Shown here in pieces: positions 49,473-59,135 of a stretch of DNA of 64,000 nucleotides. Below the pieces are notes generated by a model that was not told the DNA's origin, did not search any database, and worked only from the letters and a program-made list of their open reading frames with translations. The translations under genes were made by a program, and so were the position numbers. The stretch spans positions 2,757,001-2,821,000 of the forward strand of contig NZ_CP092832.1 of the NCBI RefSeq assembly GCF_022532105.1, written 5' to 3'. Positions within the stretch are counted from its first letter, which is position 1. Every line of letters starts with the position of its first letter. The DNA is from Flavobacterium sp. HJ-32-4. GTDB taxonomy: Bacteria > Bacteroidota > Bacteroidia > Flavobacteriales > Flavobacteriaceae.

Positions 49473-51747
49473 TATCCTCCTCGTGATGGTGTGGCTGTTG
49501 GCCGCGTGCACCGGACTCAAAAGCGTTCCGGAAGGCGATCTGCTGTATACAGGTGCGAACGTCACCGTGAAGGGAGACGCGGTGCCTAAAAAAGAACGCA
49601 AGGCGCTCCGGGCGGAACTGAAAGAACTGCCCCGTCCGCAACCCAACCGGAAGTTCCTGTGGATGCGGCCGAAACTCTTCTTCTATAACCTGGCAGGCGA
49701 TGTAAAGAAAGACAAAGGGTTCCGTCACTGGCTGAAATTCAAAGTAGGCGAACCGCCCGTATTGTTCAGTAAGGTTGACCTCGACTACAACGGCAGCGTG
49801 CTCGCGAACCGCTCGGAAAACAACGGCTTCTTCAAAACGATCATGAGTGTCGACTCCACGCGAAAGGGCAGAACCGCACGTGCGGATTATACCGTTTCAG
49901 TCGGCCCCCGCTACCGCATACGCAACGTCGACTTCCCCTCCGACTCGACCCAGGGAATTGAAAAGGCCATCGGAAACACTGTGCGCCGCACCTTCCTTAA
50001 AAAAGGCGAACCCTACAGCCTTGAAACCATCAAAGCCGAGCGCGAACGCATCGACCAGCGACTGAAACAACGCGGCTATTATTACTTCAACCCCGATTAC
50101 CTGTTGGTGGAAGTCGACAGCACCGCCGGGAAATACGAAGTCGACCTCACCGTTCGCGTCAAGTCGGAAGCGCCGAAAAAAGCGCTGGTGCCGTATCGCA
50201 TCCATAACATCGTGGTCTACCCGAATTTTAGCCTGAACGACAGCGTCACCGATCAGGATGTCGTAGAGAAATCCTTCAAAGATTTCAGCATCATCGACCC
50301 CGAACGGACGTTCAACCCACGCGTTTTCGACCGCGTGTTGTTGTTCCGGAAGAACGACCTCTACAACCGTCGGAACCACAATTTGTCGCTCAACCGGCTT
50401 GTCAATCTCGGTACATTCAAGTTTGTCAAAAATGAATTCCGTCCCGCTAAAGACACCATTGGCGACTTCCTCGATGCGTATTATTTCCTGACGCCCCTTC
50501 CGCCGAAATCCATACAGGTAAAACTGTTGGGAAAAACGAATTCGGCGAATTACACCGGCACCGAACTCAACGTCGACTGGAAGAACCGCAATACCTTCCG
50601 TGGGGCGGAACTGCTGACTATTTCAGTTTTTGGTGGGATGGAAGTCCAGGTGTCCGGACAAAACAAAGGATTCAATGTCTACCGGATCGGCGGGCAGGCG
50701 AGTTTGGTGTGGCCGCGCTTCATCTCTCCTTTCCCCCTGAATACGTCGGGTGGGTTCGTGCCGCAAACCAAAGCGGAAGTCGGCTACGAATATCAAAAAC
50801 GCGACAAGTTGTATGCCCTCAACACCTTCCGCGGCCAGTTTGGCTATCTGTGGAAAGACCGCATCGAAACCGAACACCAACTCAACGTCACGGAGATTAC
50901 CTATGTGAGTCCACAGAACGTCACGCCGCTGTACCAATCGCAGATAGACGATGTTCCGTCGTTGCAGAAAGTCATTGACAAACAGTTCATTTTCGGTCCG
51001 ACCTACTCGTATACGTACACCAACACCATGCGGAAGCGGCTTCGGCATACGTTTTACTTCCATGGCAAAGTCGATCTGGCGGGCAACGCGGCGGGTCTCT
51101 TGTCGGGCGCCGATGTAAAAGCCGGTAACCAAAAAGAATGGCTGGGTGTGGCGTTCAGCCAGTTTGTCAAAGTCGAAACCGAGCTGCGACACTACCTGAA
51201 ATTGGGCGAGAACTCGCAGTTGGCGAGCCGGATCATCGCCGGAGTGGGCGTGGCGTATGGGAATTCAATCGAAATGCCCTACATCAAGCAGTTCTTCATT
51301 GGCGGCACGAACAGCATCCGCGCGTTTCGCGCCCGTTCCATCGGCCCCGGCCATTTCGACGTCCGGACGCTCGACAGCGACTTCCTGCCCGACCAATCGG
51401 GTGATGCCAAATTAGAATTCAGCACCGAATACCGGGCCAAACTCTACTCAGTCGTTCATGGCGCCCTCTTCCTCGACGCCGGAAACATCTGGTTACTGCG
51501 TGACGATCCGGAACGACCGGGCGCACGACTCACCAATCGTTTCTTAAACGACCTGGCGGTAGGAACCGGTGCGGGATTGCGCGTCGACCTTTCCTTTTTG
51601 GTACTGCGACTCGACCTTGCCTTTCCGCTTCGCGTGCCGTACTTACCTGACGGCCAAAAATGGGTGGGCGACCGTATTGCCTTTGGAAACCCTGATTGGA
51701 GACGCGACAACCTTGTGTTGAACATCGCGATTGGGTATCCGTTTTAA
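49456..51747 (+). CDS. tamL: TamL: lipidated TamA/BamA-type outer membrane protein
   Basis: 763 residues. A lipoprotein signal ends LLAACTG (lipid cysteine residue 18), followed by the GLKSVPEGDLLYTG opening and POTRA domains (YRIRNVDFP, ERERIDQRLKQRGYYYF, YRIHNIVVYPNF). The C-terminal Omp85 barrel covers about residues 350-763, with the FFIGGTNSIRAFRARSIGPG loop (the VRGF/Y-like motif of Omp85 lid loops) and aromatic end GYPF. Lipid-anchored TamA variants called TamL are known from Bacteroidota and pair with TamB, as here. It overlaps tamB by 17 nt. Confidence 0.93.
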   Translation: MKRSCSILLVMVWLLAACTGLKSVPEGDLLYTGANVTVKGDAVPKKERKALRAELKELPRPQPNRKFLWMRPKLFFYNLAGDVKKDKGFRHWLKFKVGEPPVLFSKVDLDYNGSVLANRSENNGFFKTIMSVDSTRKGRTARADYTVSVGPRYRIRNVDFPSDSTQGIEKAIGNTVRRTFLKKGEPYSLETIKAERERIDQRLKQRGYYYFNPDYLLVEVDSTAGKYEVDLTVRVKSEAPKKALVPYRIHNIVVYPNFSLNDSVTDQDVVEKSFKDFSIIDPERTFNPRVFDRVLLFRKNDLYNRRNHNLSLNRLVNLGTFKFVKNEFRPAKDTIGDFLDAYYFLTPLPPKSIQVKLLGKTNSANYTGTELNVDWKNRNTFRGAELLTISVFGGMEVQVSGQNKGFNVYRIGGQASLVWPRFISPFPLNTSGGFVPQTKAEVGYEYQKRDKLYALNTFRGQFGYLWKDRIETEHQLNVTEITYVSPQNVTPLYQSQIDDVPSLQKVIDKQFIFGPTYSYTYTNTMRKRLRHTFYFHGKVDLAGNAAGLLSGADVKAGNQKEWLGVAFSQFVKVETELRHYLKLGENSQLASRIIAGVGVAYGNSIEMPYIKQFFIGGTNSIRAFRARSIGPGHFDVRTLDSDFLPDQSGDAKLEFSTEYRAKLYSVVHGALFLDAGNIWLLRDDPERPGARLTNRFLNDLAVGTGAGLRVDLSFLVLRLDLAFPLRVPYLPDGQKWVGDRIAFGNPDWRRDNLVLNIAIGYPF

Positions 51748-51749
51748 CG

Positions 51750-51757
51750 TACTTTTG
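51750..51757 (+). promoter_or_regulatory. -7 box of the 51762 gene
   Basis: TACTTTTG, matching TAnnTTTG, 4 nt before the ATG; it lies directly after the tamL stop. A TTG at 51731 gives a 16-nt spacer, slightly short. Confidence 0.55.
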
Positions 51758-51761
51758 CGCC

Positions 51762-52295
51762 ATGCCGGCCTTATTCCATCGACGTAACTTCCACAAACAC
51801 ACCTTTTGCCTTTGGCAGGAACGGCCCAAGACCGAACTCGAAGGCCGCGTGCCCGATTTCACCAGCCGCACGGGCAGCCGCTACTTCTTTGACGCGACGG
51901 GTGTATACCGCCTTTCGGATCACTGGGCCCGTGTCGCGAATTGCCGTTGGCGGTTAGAAGGAGGCGCCGGACGCGGACAACGCCTCGGCTATGCCAAATG
52001 GACGGATTTCCTGCCTGACGACGACCACCAGCGACTCTATTGGATTGCCGTGGATTTCGAGCGGAAGGAAGCGACCTACCACCATCGCGACCAGGGGACG
52101 GTAAACGGATGGCTGCGTACGACGCCACAAACGATACGACGCATGCGGGAGGTTCGCAAGATTCTGTGTACGGATGAATGGGCCGCCTATCTGGACGGTG
52201 ACGTCGAACAAACCCGTCGCGAATGGGTTTCGGAACTCATCCAAACCGACCGCACGCTGGCTTCCATACGCACCTCTGGACCCTCGGGTCGATAA
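51762..52295 (+). CDS. Conserved flavobacterial protein of unknown function
   Basis: 177 residues from ATG 51762, set by the -7 box 4 nt upstream; the frame to 51696 overlaps tamL. The sequence is basic and aromatic, with FTSRTGSRYFFDATGVYRLSDHWARVANCRWRL as its core (residues 27-59, with YRLSDHW and NCRWRL the most distinctive parts) and later DEWAAYLDGDVEQTRREWV. I recall related flavobacterial proteins but no assigned function or domain name. No signal peptide or membrane helix is seen. A DEAD-box helicase gene follows. Confidence 0.75.
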   Translation: MPALFHRRNFHKHTFCLWQERPKTELEGRVPDFTSRTGSRYFFDATGVYRLSDHWARVANCRWRLEGGAGRGQRLGYAKWTDFLPDDDHQRLYWIAVDFERKEATYHHRDQGTVNGWLRTTPQTIRRMREVRKILCTDEWAAYLDGDVEQTRREWVSELIQTDRTLASIRTSGPSGR

Positions 52296-52311
52296 ATCGT
52301 CAGGGAATCCC

Positions 52312-52319
52312 TATCTTTG
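52312..52319 (+). promoter_or_regulatory. DEAD-box helicase gene -7 box
   Basis: TATCTTTG, matching TAnnTTTG, 33 nt before the ATG at 52353. Confidence 0.55.
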
Positions 52320-52352
52320 CGGCTAAATTCCCCAAAGGAATAACCCACGTTA

Positions 52353-53612
52353 ATGAATTTCAAAGACTTACAGCTATCGAGCAACCTGCTCGAAGCGATA
52401 CAAGATAAAGGTTACACCACTCCTACTCCTATCCAGCAACAAGCCATCCCAATTATCCTAAAGGGCTCTGATTTAGTAGGATGCGCCCAAACCGGCACCG
52501 GAAAAACGGCGGCTTTCGCCATTCCCATCATCCAGCAACTGCACCGGATGGGTTCCAGCAAACGCAAACTGATACGCGCCCTGGTGGTGACGCCCACCCG
52601 CGAACTCGCCCTGCAGATCGGCGAGAATTTTGACGAATATTCGAAATACACCAACCTGCGCCAGGTGACGGTATTCGGTGGCGTGTCGCAAATTCCGCAA
52701 GTCGACCAGTTGCGCCGCGGAGTCGATGTATTGATCGCCACGCCCGGACGCCTACTCGACCTTCACAAACAAGGTTTCATCGACCTTGACCACCTGCATA
52801 CACTCGTCTTGGACGAGGCCGACCAAATGCTCGATATGGGTTTTGTGAACGATGTCAAGAAGATCGTCAAACTTACGCCTGACAACCGGCAGACGCTGCT
52901 TTTTTCAGCCACCATGCCGCTCCCGATACGCGAACTGGCGGAAATGTTCCTCAAAAACCCGGAAAGTGTTTCGGTGACGCCGGTTTCCTCTACCGCAGAA
53001 CGCGTGGAGCAGGAAATCTATTTCGTCGAGAAAAACGAGAAGCGAAACTTGCTCTACCACCTCATCCGGAATGAAAACCTCTCGGATGTATTGGTCTTTA
53101 CCCGCACCAAACACGGAGCGGATAACGTTGTGCGGGCCCTGCGCAAAAAAGGTGTAGCCGCGGAAGCCATCCATGGCGACAAATCGCAGTCGGCGCGCCA
53201 ACGCGTGCTCGAAGCCTTCAAAGCGAAAGAAGTCGGCGTGTTGGTGGCCACCGATATCGCCGCACGGGGTATCGACATCAGCCAGTTGCCGTATGTGATC
53301 AATTTCGATCTACCCAATGTGCCCGAAACCTACGTGCACCGTATCGGCCGAACCGGTCGCGCGGGCCGTGCGGGCAAAGCGATTTCCTTTTGTGGGAAAG
53401 ACGAAGCGCCTTACTGGCGTGACATCCTGAAACTGACGAAAGTGGAAGTGGATATCGTCTCCGAGCACCCGTGGCCATGGCAGGACGGCACTCCGGAGCC
53501 CGGCGCTGTGCCGCAAAAACCAGAGCCGACCCAGAACAACAACCGGAGTGGAAAACCGAAAGCATCCCGAAAATCAAGCGGTTCGAAGAAAAACAAGCGC
53601 CGCTGGTATTGA
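52353..53612 (+). CDS. DEAD-box ATP-dependent RNA helicase (RhlE-like)
   Basis: 419 residues. All helicase motifs are present: Q motif PTPIQQQAIP, Walker A AQTGTGKTAA, PTRELALQ, DEAD in VLDEADQML, SAT, and in the second RecA domain VFTRTKHGAD, TDIAARGIDI and HRIGRTGRAG. The C-terminus is short, basic and low-complexity (KASRKSSGSKKNKRRWY), as in RhlE types that act in ribosome assembly or mRNA turnover. Its stop directly abuts the stop of the convergent lipoprotein gene. Confidence 0.96.
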   Translation: MNFKDLQLSSNLLEAIQDKGYTTPTPIQQQAIPIILKGSDLVGCAQTGTGKTAAFAIPIIQQLHRMGSSKRKLIRALVVTPTRELALQIGENFDEYSKYTNLRQVTVFGGVSQIPQVDQLRRGVDVLIATPGRLLDLHKQGFIDLDHLHTLVLDEADQMLDMGFVNDVKKIVKLTPDNRQTLLFSATMPLPIRELAEMFLKNPESVSVTPVSSTAERVEQEIYFVEKNEKRNLLYHLIRNENLSDVLVFTRTKHGADNVVRALRKKGVAAEAIHGDKSQSARQRVLEAFKAKEVGVLVATDIAARGIDISQLPYVINFDLPNVPETYVHRIGRTGRAGRAGKAISFCGKDEAPYWRDILKLTKVEVDIVSEHPWPWQDGTPEPGAVPQKPEPTQNNNRSGKPKASRKSSGSKKNKRRWY

Positions 53613-54656
53613 TCAGCGGAAGGTAAGCCGTACTACTTTGCCACGACCTGCCGCATAGGCAACCGTCGGGGAAGCAAAGCGAACGGTATACAAATCCGAT
53701 ACAGACGAAAGCAAATGCCAGGTCTGGCCAGCATCATCCGAACGATGGATGCCCGTAGCGCCGACCGTCACCCATCCCTTGCCTTTACTTCCCGGGACGA
53801 CTTGTATACATGAGATATAACCGGGTCCCTGGCCGCCACTCACCAATTGCCAGGTCTTCCCGCCGTCATGGGTAATCGCTTTATTGGCGACATTATCGTC
53901 AGGCTTGTCATAATTCCCGCCCACGATCATGCCCGTTTGGGCGTCTGCAAACGCAAGGGAGAAAATACCCGTCATCGTTTCGCCCTGCCGGATGGGTGTA
54001 TCTGCTACCGACCAGGTTTTTCCCACGTCGGCCGAATGAAACACACGTGCTTTTTGTCCGCCCGATGCCATCCACACCTGCTGTCCCTTCACCGAAACAC
54101 AACTGTTGCTCGACGCGAAGGCCGCTTCGCCCGCTGCTATTGGCGGAAGCGTGGTACAGGGCGTTTTCGTCCAATGACGACCGCCGTCGGTAGTTTGGAT
54201 GACCGATAGGCAACCGCCCACCGGATCTCCGATGGCCACTCCGTAGGTATCATCCCGAAAAACCATACTGTCATAAAACACCGACGCGCCGTCTTCGCGG
54301 TACACACAATCCGCTTTTCCATCCTGTAAACTGACGCGAAAAAGGGTGGCCGGACTTCCCACATTCAATACAAATACAGCATCGCGGGTGAGGGCAATAC
54401 TGCGCAATTCGGATGTGAGGGTATCGATTTGGCGAAGGGTTACGTCTCGTGTAGCGAGGTGGATGCGGCCTAACCGTCCGTTATCCGCGCCAAACCAAAG
54501 GTCGGATGAACCTACTTCCAGCGCCCGGATACTGGCTTTTCCGGTAAAAAGTGTGTCGATGGTAACGGAGGTGACCGCTTGCACAGGGGCCAAACGTGGG
54601 GCGCAGCCCGATAACCCTCCGCACACGACGATGAACAGCACGATAAGTCGCTTCAT
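53613..54656 (-). CDS. YCF48/HCF136-like beta-propeller lipoprotein
   Basis: 347 residues with a lipoprotein signal ending GGLSGCAPR (lipid cysteine about residue 18). The body is built of sialidase-type propeller blades with Asp-box-like turns: TTDGGRHWTK, SADVGKTWSV, THDGGKTWQL and RSDDAGQTWHLL. Proteins of this kind are often labelled oxidoreductase, but no redox motif is visible; the plant and cyanobacterial relative is a photosystem II assembly factor, so a scaffold role is as likely. It is convergent with the helicase gene with no gap. Confidence 0.85.
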   Translation of the reverse strand: MKRLIVLFIVVCGGLSGCAPRLAPVQAVTSVTIDTLFTGKASIRALEVGSSDLWFGADNGRLGRIHLATRDVTLRQIDTLTSELRSIALTRDAVFVLNVGSPATLFRVSLQDGKADCVYREDGASVFYDSMVFRDDTYGVAIGDPVGGCLSVIQTTDGGRHWTKTPCTTLPPIAAGEAAFASSNSCVSVKGQQVWMASGGQKARVFHSADVGKTWSVADTPIRQGETMTGIFSLAFADAQTGMIVGGNYDKPDDNVANKAITHDGGKTWQLVSGGQGPGYISCIQVVPGSKGKGWVTVGATGIHRSDDAGQTWHLLSSVSDLYTVRFASPTVAYAAGRGKVVRLTFR

Positions 54657-54660
54657 CCGA

Positions 54661-54668
54661 CGAAGATA
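54661..54668 (-). promoter_or_regulatory. Probable -7 box of the YCF48-like lipoprotein gene
   Basis: TATCTTCG on the minus strand, one mismatch to TAnnTTTG, 4 nt before the ATG at 54656. Confidence 0.4.
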
Positions 54669-54758
54669 CGTAAACCCTCACAGAAATAAATAATATGCCA
54701 TTCCCGCACCGAATGGTCAAAAATACGTACTTTTACACCCTTATTTCTTACATCCTGT

Positions 54759-56723
54759 ATGAGCTCTTCCAAGCACCTGAGCAAACTATCGCTGGCTGGA
54801 CTTTTCATCACTTTAGGGATTATCTACGGAGATATCGGTACGTCGCCGCTCTACGTGATGAAAGCCATCATCGACGAGCATAAGATTCAGTCAGATTTGA
54901 TTTTGGGGGGCGTTTCCCTTATTTTCTGGACCCTTACGCTGCAAACCACGATAAAGTACGTCCTCATTACCCTCAACGCGGATAACCACGGTGAAGGGGG
55001 TATTTTTGCGTTGTATGCGCTGGTCAAGCGTACCAAAATCCAATGGCTGATCGTACCCGCTATCATTGGGGGTTCCGCGCTGTTGGCGGATGGGATCATC
55101 ACGCCTCCGATCTCGGTTTCATCGGCGGTTGAAGGATTGCGCTACTTCGATCCGGAAATTGACACCGTACCGATTGTTATCGGTATCCTCTTCCTGCTTT
55201 TCTACATCCAGCAATTCGGAACCAATCTCGTAGGGAAGTTCTTTGCGCCCATGATGTTTCTGTGGTTCGGGATGTTGGGCGTGCTCGGCACCATACAGAT
55301 TGTCGGCCATCCGGAAGTATTCAAGGCAATTAACCCTTATTATGCCTACCAACTGCTGGCCAACACCGAAGACCAGGTCAGTGCGTTCGTGCTGTTGGGT
55401 GCCGTATTCCTTTGTACGACCGGGGCTGAGGCCTTGTATTCCGACATGGGACACTGTGGGCGTAACAACATCCGCGTGAGTTGGATGTTCGTAAAAGTCA
55501 TGTTGGTACTCAACTATTTCGGCCAGGCGGCCTATCTCATCCAACACGAGGGGCAGACCCTTTCGATGCTTGATCCGGACAACGGAAACCCGTTCTATAT
55601 CATCATGGCCGATTGGTTCAAGCCGTTCGGTATCGCCATTGCCACCATGGCGGCGGTCATTGCGTCGCAAGCCCTCATCAGTGGGTCCTTTACCCTCATC
55701 AATGAGGCCATGCGTCTCAGTTTCTGGCCGAAGGTGCGCATCAAATACCCGACCGACCTGAAAGGACAATTGTATATTCCTTCAATTAACTGGTTGCTGT
55801 TTTTAGGCTGTGTCGGCATTGTCTGGCACTTCCGTGAATCAGCCGCGATGGAAGCCGCGTATGGGCTCGCCATTATCCTGTGTATGATCATGACAACGGT
55901 ATTGCTGAATTACTACATGATCCTGAAAAGGGTGAAGTGGTATATCATGTCGCCGTTGATTGCGTTGTATCTGGTCATTGAAATCAGCTTCCTGGTCGCC
56001 AACAGCAAGAAATTCCCGGAAGGTGGTTATGTAACACTGGTCATCGCCATTGGCCTCATCGGTATTATGTCGGTGTGGTACCGTGCGAAGAAAATCAGCA
56101 AGGCGTATACGAAAATCGTAAAAATAGCCGACTACAAGCAAGTACTGTCCGATCTCAGCAAAGACCTTTCCATTCCGAAATATGCTACGCACCTGGTCTA
56201 CATGACCAATGCCGCCCGTGTAGACGAGATTGAAGAAAAAGTCATGCACTCGATCCTTCAGAAACGTCCGAAACGCGCGGATATCTATTGGTTCATCCAC
56301 GTCAACATCCTTAACGAACCGTACCGAACCGATTATAAGGTGACGGAGATCATCGAGGAAGACCTGATCCGGATCGACTTTAACCTTGGCTTCCGCGAAC
56401 CGACCAAGATCAACATCATGTTTAAGGAAGTGGTCAAGGATCTGGTGAAAAATGGCGAAGTAGACATCACCAGCCGCTACGAGTCGTTGAATAAGAACAA
56501 CATCATCGGCGACTTCAAATTCGTGCTTTCGGAAAAATTCCTGTCGAATGACAGCGACCTGAGATGGCATGAGAAGATCGTCATGAACACCTACTTCCTT
56601 ATCAAGAAGCTGAGTTTGTCAGAGGAAAAAGCCTTCGGCCTGGATGCCAGTTCGGTTAAAGTCGAGAAGTTCCCGATGGTGCTGCATGCCCCGGAACGCA
56701 TCTGCATGAAGCGTGTGGAATAG
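54759..56723 (+). CDS. kup: Low-affinity potassium transporter Kup
   Basis: 654 residues, the usual Kup length. Twelve or so hydrophobic helices fill the first 440 residues and carry ITLGIIYGDIGTSPLYVMK, DNHGEGGIFALYALV and GSALLADGIITPPISVSSAVEGL (split over helix ends), the hallmark KUP/HAK motifs. The last 200 residues form a soluble cytoplasmic domain. Kup takes up K+ with protons. It starts behind a TACTTTTA box (54728-54735) and is divergent from the YCF48-like lipoprotein gene. A CGAAAAAT/ATTTTTCG hairpin at 56724-56742 follows the stop but lacks a T run. Confidence 0.97.
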   Translation: MSSSKHLSKLSLAGLFITLGIIYGDIGTSPLYVMKAIIDEHKIQSDLILGGVSLIFWTLTLQTTIKYVLITLNADNHGEGGIFALYALVKRTKIQWLIVPAIIGGSALLADGIITPPISVSSAVEGLRYFDPEIDTVPIVIGILFLLFYIQQFGTNLVGKFFAPMMFLWFGMLGVLGTIQIVGHPEVFKAINPYYAYQLLANTEDQVSAFVLLGAVFLCTTGAEALYSDMGHCGRNNIRVSWMFVKVMLVLNYFGQAAYLIQHEGQTLSMLDPDNGNPFYIIMADWFKPFGIAIATMAAVIASQALISGSFTLINEAMRLSFWPKVRIKYPTDLKGQLYIPSINWLLFLGCVGIVWHFRESAAMEAAYGLAIILCMIMTTVLLNYYMILKRVKWYIMSPLIALYLVIEISFLVANSKKFPEGGYVTLVIAIGLIGIMSVWYRAKKISKAYTKIVKIADYKQVLSDLSKDLSIPKYATHLVYMTNAARVDEIEEKVMHSILQKRPKRADIYWFIHVNILNEPYRTDYKVTEIIEEDLIRIDFNLGFREPTKINIMFKEVVKDLVKNGEVDITSRYESLNKNNIIGDFKFVLSEKFLSNDSDLRWHEKIVMNTYFLIKKLSLSEEKAFGLDASSVKVEKFPMVLHAPERICMKRVE

Positions 56724-56813
56724 CGAAAAATCGGATTTTTCGTTAAACTTTTCCCAACCCGATTACAAATGGCCCGGTTTTTTCGTCTATGTGATATAGA
56801 AAAAATCCTTATT

Positions 56814-58133
56814 ATGAAAACCAAAACAATTTTCCTGATGCTGATGGGATTCCTTTCATTTGGAATGCTGCATGCGCAGGACCGGACCACCGTCACTGCT
56901 ACCAGCAGCGACATCAGCGATAACCTCGACCTGAAAGCGGTTGCCTCTATTTTTGGCGATTCGCGCGACCTCGAAGATTTTGAGCGTAGACTCAATGACC
57001 CTAAGATCCAGATTTCCAACCTAGACCTTAATAACGACGGCTACGTAGATTACCTGCGTGTCATCGAAACCACCGAAAAGAACCTACACCTTATCGTGGT
57101 GCAATCGGTTTTGGAAAAAGACGTCTTCCAGGATGTAGCGACGATCAACGTCGAACGCGACGGTGATCGGGTGTCGGTGCAGGTCGTAGGGGATGTTTAC
57201 ATGTATGGCCCGAACTATATTTATGAGCCGGTGTATGTCGTACGCCCGGTTATTTTCGGTGTCTTTTGGGATCCGTACTACCGTCCGTATTATTCACCCT
57301 GGTATTGGGGATACTATCCTACGTATTATACCTATTGGAGTCCCTACCCGATCTACCGCTACCGTCGTAACATATACGGGCACATCAACGTGCACAACCA
57401 CTACAACTACGTAAATGTGTGCAACCCGCGCGCCTACCGACTCTATGACGGCCGTCGCCAGAACGGCTTCGAGCGCCAGAACCCAGGTCGTTCGTTCTCG
57501 CAACGTACACAGGTAGATAACAAACGGGATTACGACCTGGTACGCCAGGATACCCGCGGCGGAACACGCGGCGGAACCCGGGCTGTATCCGGAAGTGGCA
57601 CCCGCGCCAACACTACACCGGTGCGCGGCACTTCAACCGGAACACGCCAGGGAGGCAGCCTCCAGAACGGACGTACGGCTGAAACCGGAACACGCTTCAC
57701 AGGCGGCACACGTCAAACGACACAACCGAATCGCGCACAGAGTGGCTCTCTCGAAGGGACTCCGACGCGCCCGAGTACAGGCACTACAAACGGGCGCACC
57801 GCAGAAACCGGAACACGCTTTAATGGCGGTACACGCCCGACCGCACAACCGGGTCGTGCCCAAAGCCAGAGTGGTTCTTTCCAAAGCGGAAGCACCAGCC
57901 AAAGCAGTACTGTTCGGGTAACGCCACAGCGAGACAGGAGCAACAGTCTCGAGACGCCCCGTACGACCAGCGCACCTACACGTGCCACTACGCCGTCACG
58001 CAGCTTTACTCCGGCACCTTCGTCAGGAAGTACCGAACCCGCTGTACGGACGGCGCCACAGCGTAGCTCTGGTTCTGCCCGCCAGGAAAACAGCAGTCGC
58101 CGTGGCGGTAATGAGGGCCGCGGACGAAGCTAA
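56814..58133 (+). CDS. Secreted low-complexity protein with Arg/Thr/Ser-rich repeat tail
   Basis: 439 residues from ATG 56814, which gives a clean signal peptide ending MLHAQ. Residues about 30-130 form a compact domain with DLNNDGYVDYLRV, an EF-hand-like acidic loop. Residues 130-200 are extremely rich in Tyr, Pro and Trp (YYRPYYSPWYWGYYP). The last 240 residues are Thr/Ser/Arg/Gly-rich with imperfect repeats; NGRTAETGTRF followed by GGTR occurs twice. No T9SS tail is seen. Surface or periplasmic location is likely; function unknown. Confidence 0.8.
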   Translation: MKTKTIFLMLMGFLSFGMLHAQDRTTVTATSSDISDNLDLKAVASIFGDSRDLEDFERRLNDPKIQISNLDLNNDGYVDYLRVIETTEKNLHLIVVQSVLEKDVFQDVATINVERDGDRVSVQVVGDVYMYGPNYIYEPVYVVRPVIFGVFWDPYYRPYYSPWYWGYYPTYYTYWSPYPIYRYRRNIYGHINVHNHYNYVNVCNPRAYRLYDGRRQNGFERQNPGRSFSQRTQVDNKRDYDLVRQDTRGGTRGGTRAVSGSGTRANTTPVRGTSTGTRQGGSLQNGRTAETGTRFTGGTRQTTQPNRAQSGSLEGTPTRPSTGTTNGRTAETGTRFNGGTRPTAQPGRAQSQSGSFQSGSTSQSSTVRVTPQRDRSNSLETPRTTSAPTRATTPSRSFTPAPSSGSTEPAVRTAPQRSSGSARQENSSRRGGNEGRGRS

Positions 58134-58150
58134 AAAGTAAATAACACCTG

Positions 58151-58180
58151 AAACCCGGATAATGCATCCGGGTTTTTTAT
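58151..58180 (+). terminator. Terminator after the low-complexity secreted protein gene
   Basis: Perfect 10-bp stem AAACCCGGAT/ATCCGGGTTT, 5-nt loop, T run. It overlaps the first base or two of the next -7 box. Confidence 0.9.
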
Positions 58181-58185
58181 TTTTG
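58178..58185 (+). promoter_or_regulatory. -7 box of the UbiA-type prenyltransferase gene
   Basis: TATTTTTG, matching TAnnTTTG, 17 nt before the ATG at 58203, directly behind the upstream terminator. Confidence 0.5.
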
Positions 58186-58202
58186 CCTACCAATATGACA
58201 CC

Positions 58203-59135
58203 ATGGCTTTTCTACGACTGATCCGCTGGCCGAACTTACTTATGATCGCACTGACGCTTTGTTCGGTGCATTACGGCCTATTTAAATCCGCTCACTTTCC
58301 CGTTGCCCTTAACGACGCCCGGTTCGCGCTTCTGGTGCTGGCCACGCTGCTGATTGCGGCAGGCGGCTATATCATCAACGACGTTTTCGATCAGTCGACC
58401 GATGCCATCAACCGCCCTGACCGCGTGATCATCGGACGGCATATCTCTGAAAAAACCGCCTACAACCTGTATGGCGGTTTCACCATTACCGCCGCCATCA
58501 TTGGCTATTACCTTGCCGACTATGTAGGACATACCAACTTTGTGGGCGTCTTTATCCTCTCGGCGGCCGTCCTCTACCTTTATGCCTCCAGCTTCAAGCA
58601 AAGCCTGTTGATCGGGAATGTATTGGTGAGCCTCCTGACGGGCATCGTCGTATTGGTGCCGGTGGTGTTCGATCTTGTACCCGTAATCGTACCTGAAACA
58701 CGGGAGTCACTGACGACGCTGGCCAGAATTTGCTTCGACTATGCGGTTTTTAGTTTTGTTATCTCGCTCGCGCGGGAGATTACCAAAGACCTCGAAGACG
58801 TAGAAGGCGACGCCAAAACGGGTATGAACACCACGCCCATCGCGTTTGGGATACACACTACCAGGATCATAGTCTTCGTCATAGCCGCGCTGGCGGTTGG
58901 GACGTTGTTGTGGTATATATTCGAATACTTCGTCACAAGTAGCCTTTGGTTCGTAACGGCGTTCCTCCTTCTCGGGGCGGTCGGGCCCTTGCTTTTTGTC
59001 CTACTGCGTATCTTCCGCGCCTCATCGCCGGGCGAATTCCGCACCCTTTCCACGGCGTTGAAGATCGTACTTTTGGCTGGTGTGTTTTCCATCAGTGTCG
59101 TTTCCCTAAACATCCTCTTCAATGCTAAAGGATAA
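58203..59135 (+). CDS. UbiA-family prenyltransferase (geranylgeranylglycerol-phosphate geranylgeranyltransferase-like)
   Basis: 310 residues with about eight membrane helices. The first aspartate-rich motif NDVFDQSTDAINRPDR (residues 60-75) and the second, KDLEDVEGDAKTG near residue 200, are the Mg2+-prenyl-diphosphate sites of UbiA enzymes. Flavobacterial members next to maf are usually annotated as geranylgeranylglycerol-phosphate geranylgeranyltransferase; menaquinone or heme O type activity is less likely but cannot be excluded. It overlaps maf by 14 nt. Confidence 0.9.
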   Translation: MAFLRLIRWPNLLMIALTLCSVHYGLFKSAHFPVALNDARFALLVLATLLIAAGGYIINDVFDQSTDAINRPDRVIIGRHISEKTAYNLYGGFTITAAIIGYYLADYVGHTNFVGVFILSAAVLYLYASSFKQSLLIGNVLVSLLTGIVVLVPVVFDLVPVIVPETRESLTTLARICFDYAVFSFVISLAREITKDLEDVEGDAKTGMNTTPIAFGIHTTRIIVFVIAALAVGTLLWYIFEYFVTSSLWFVTAFLLLGAVGPLLFVLLRIFRASSPGEFRTLSTALKIVLLAGVFSISVVSLNILFNAKG

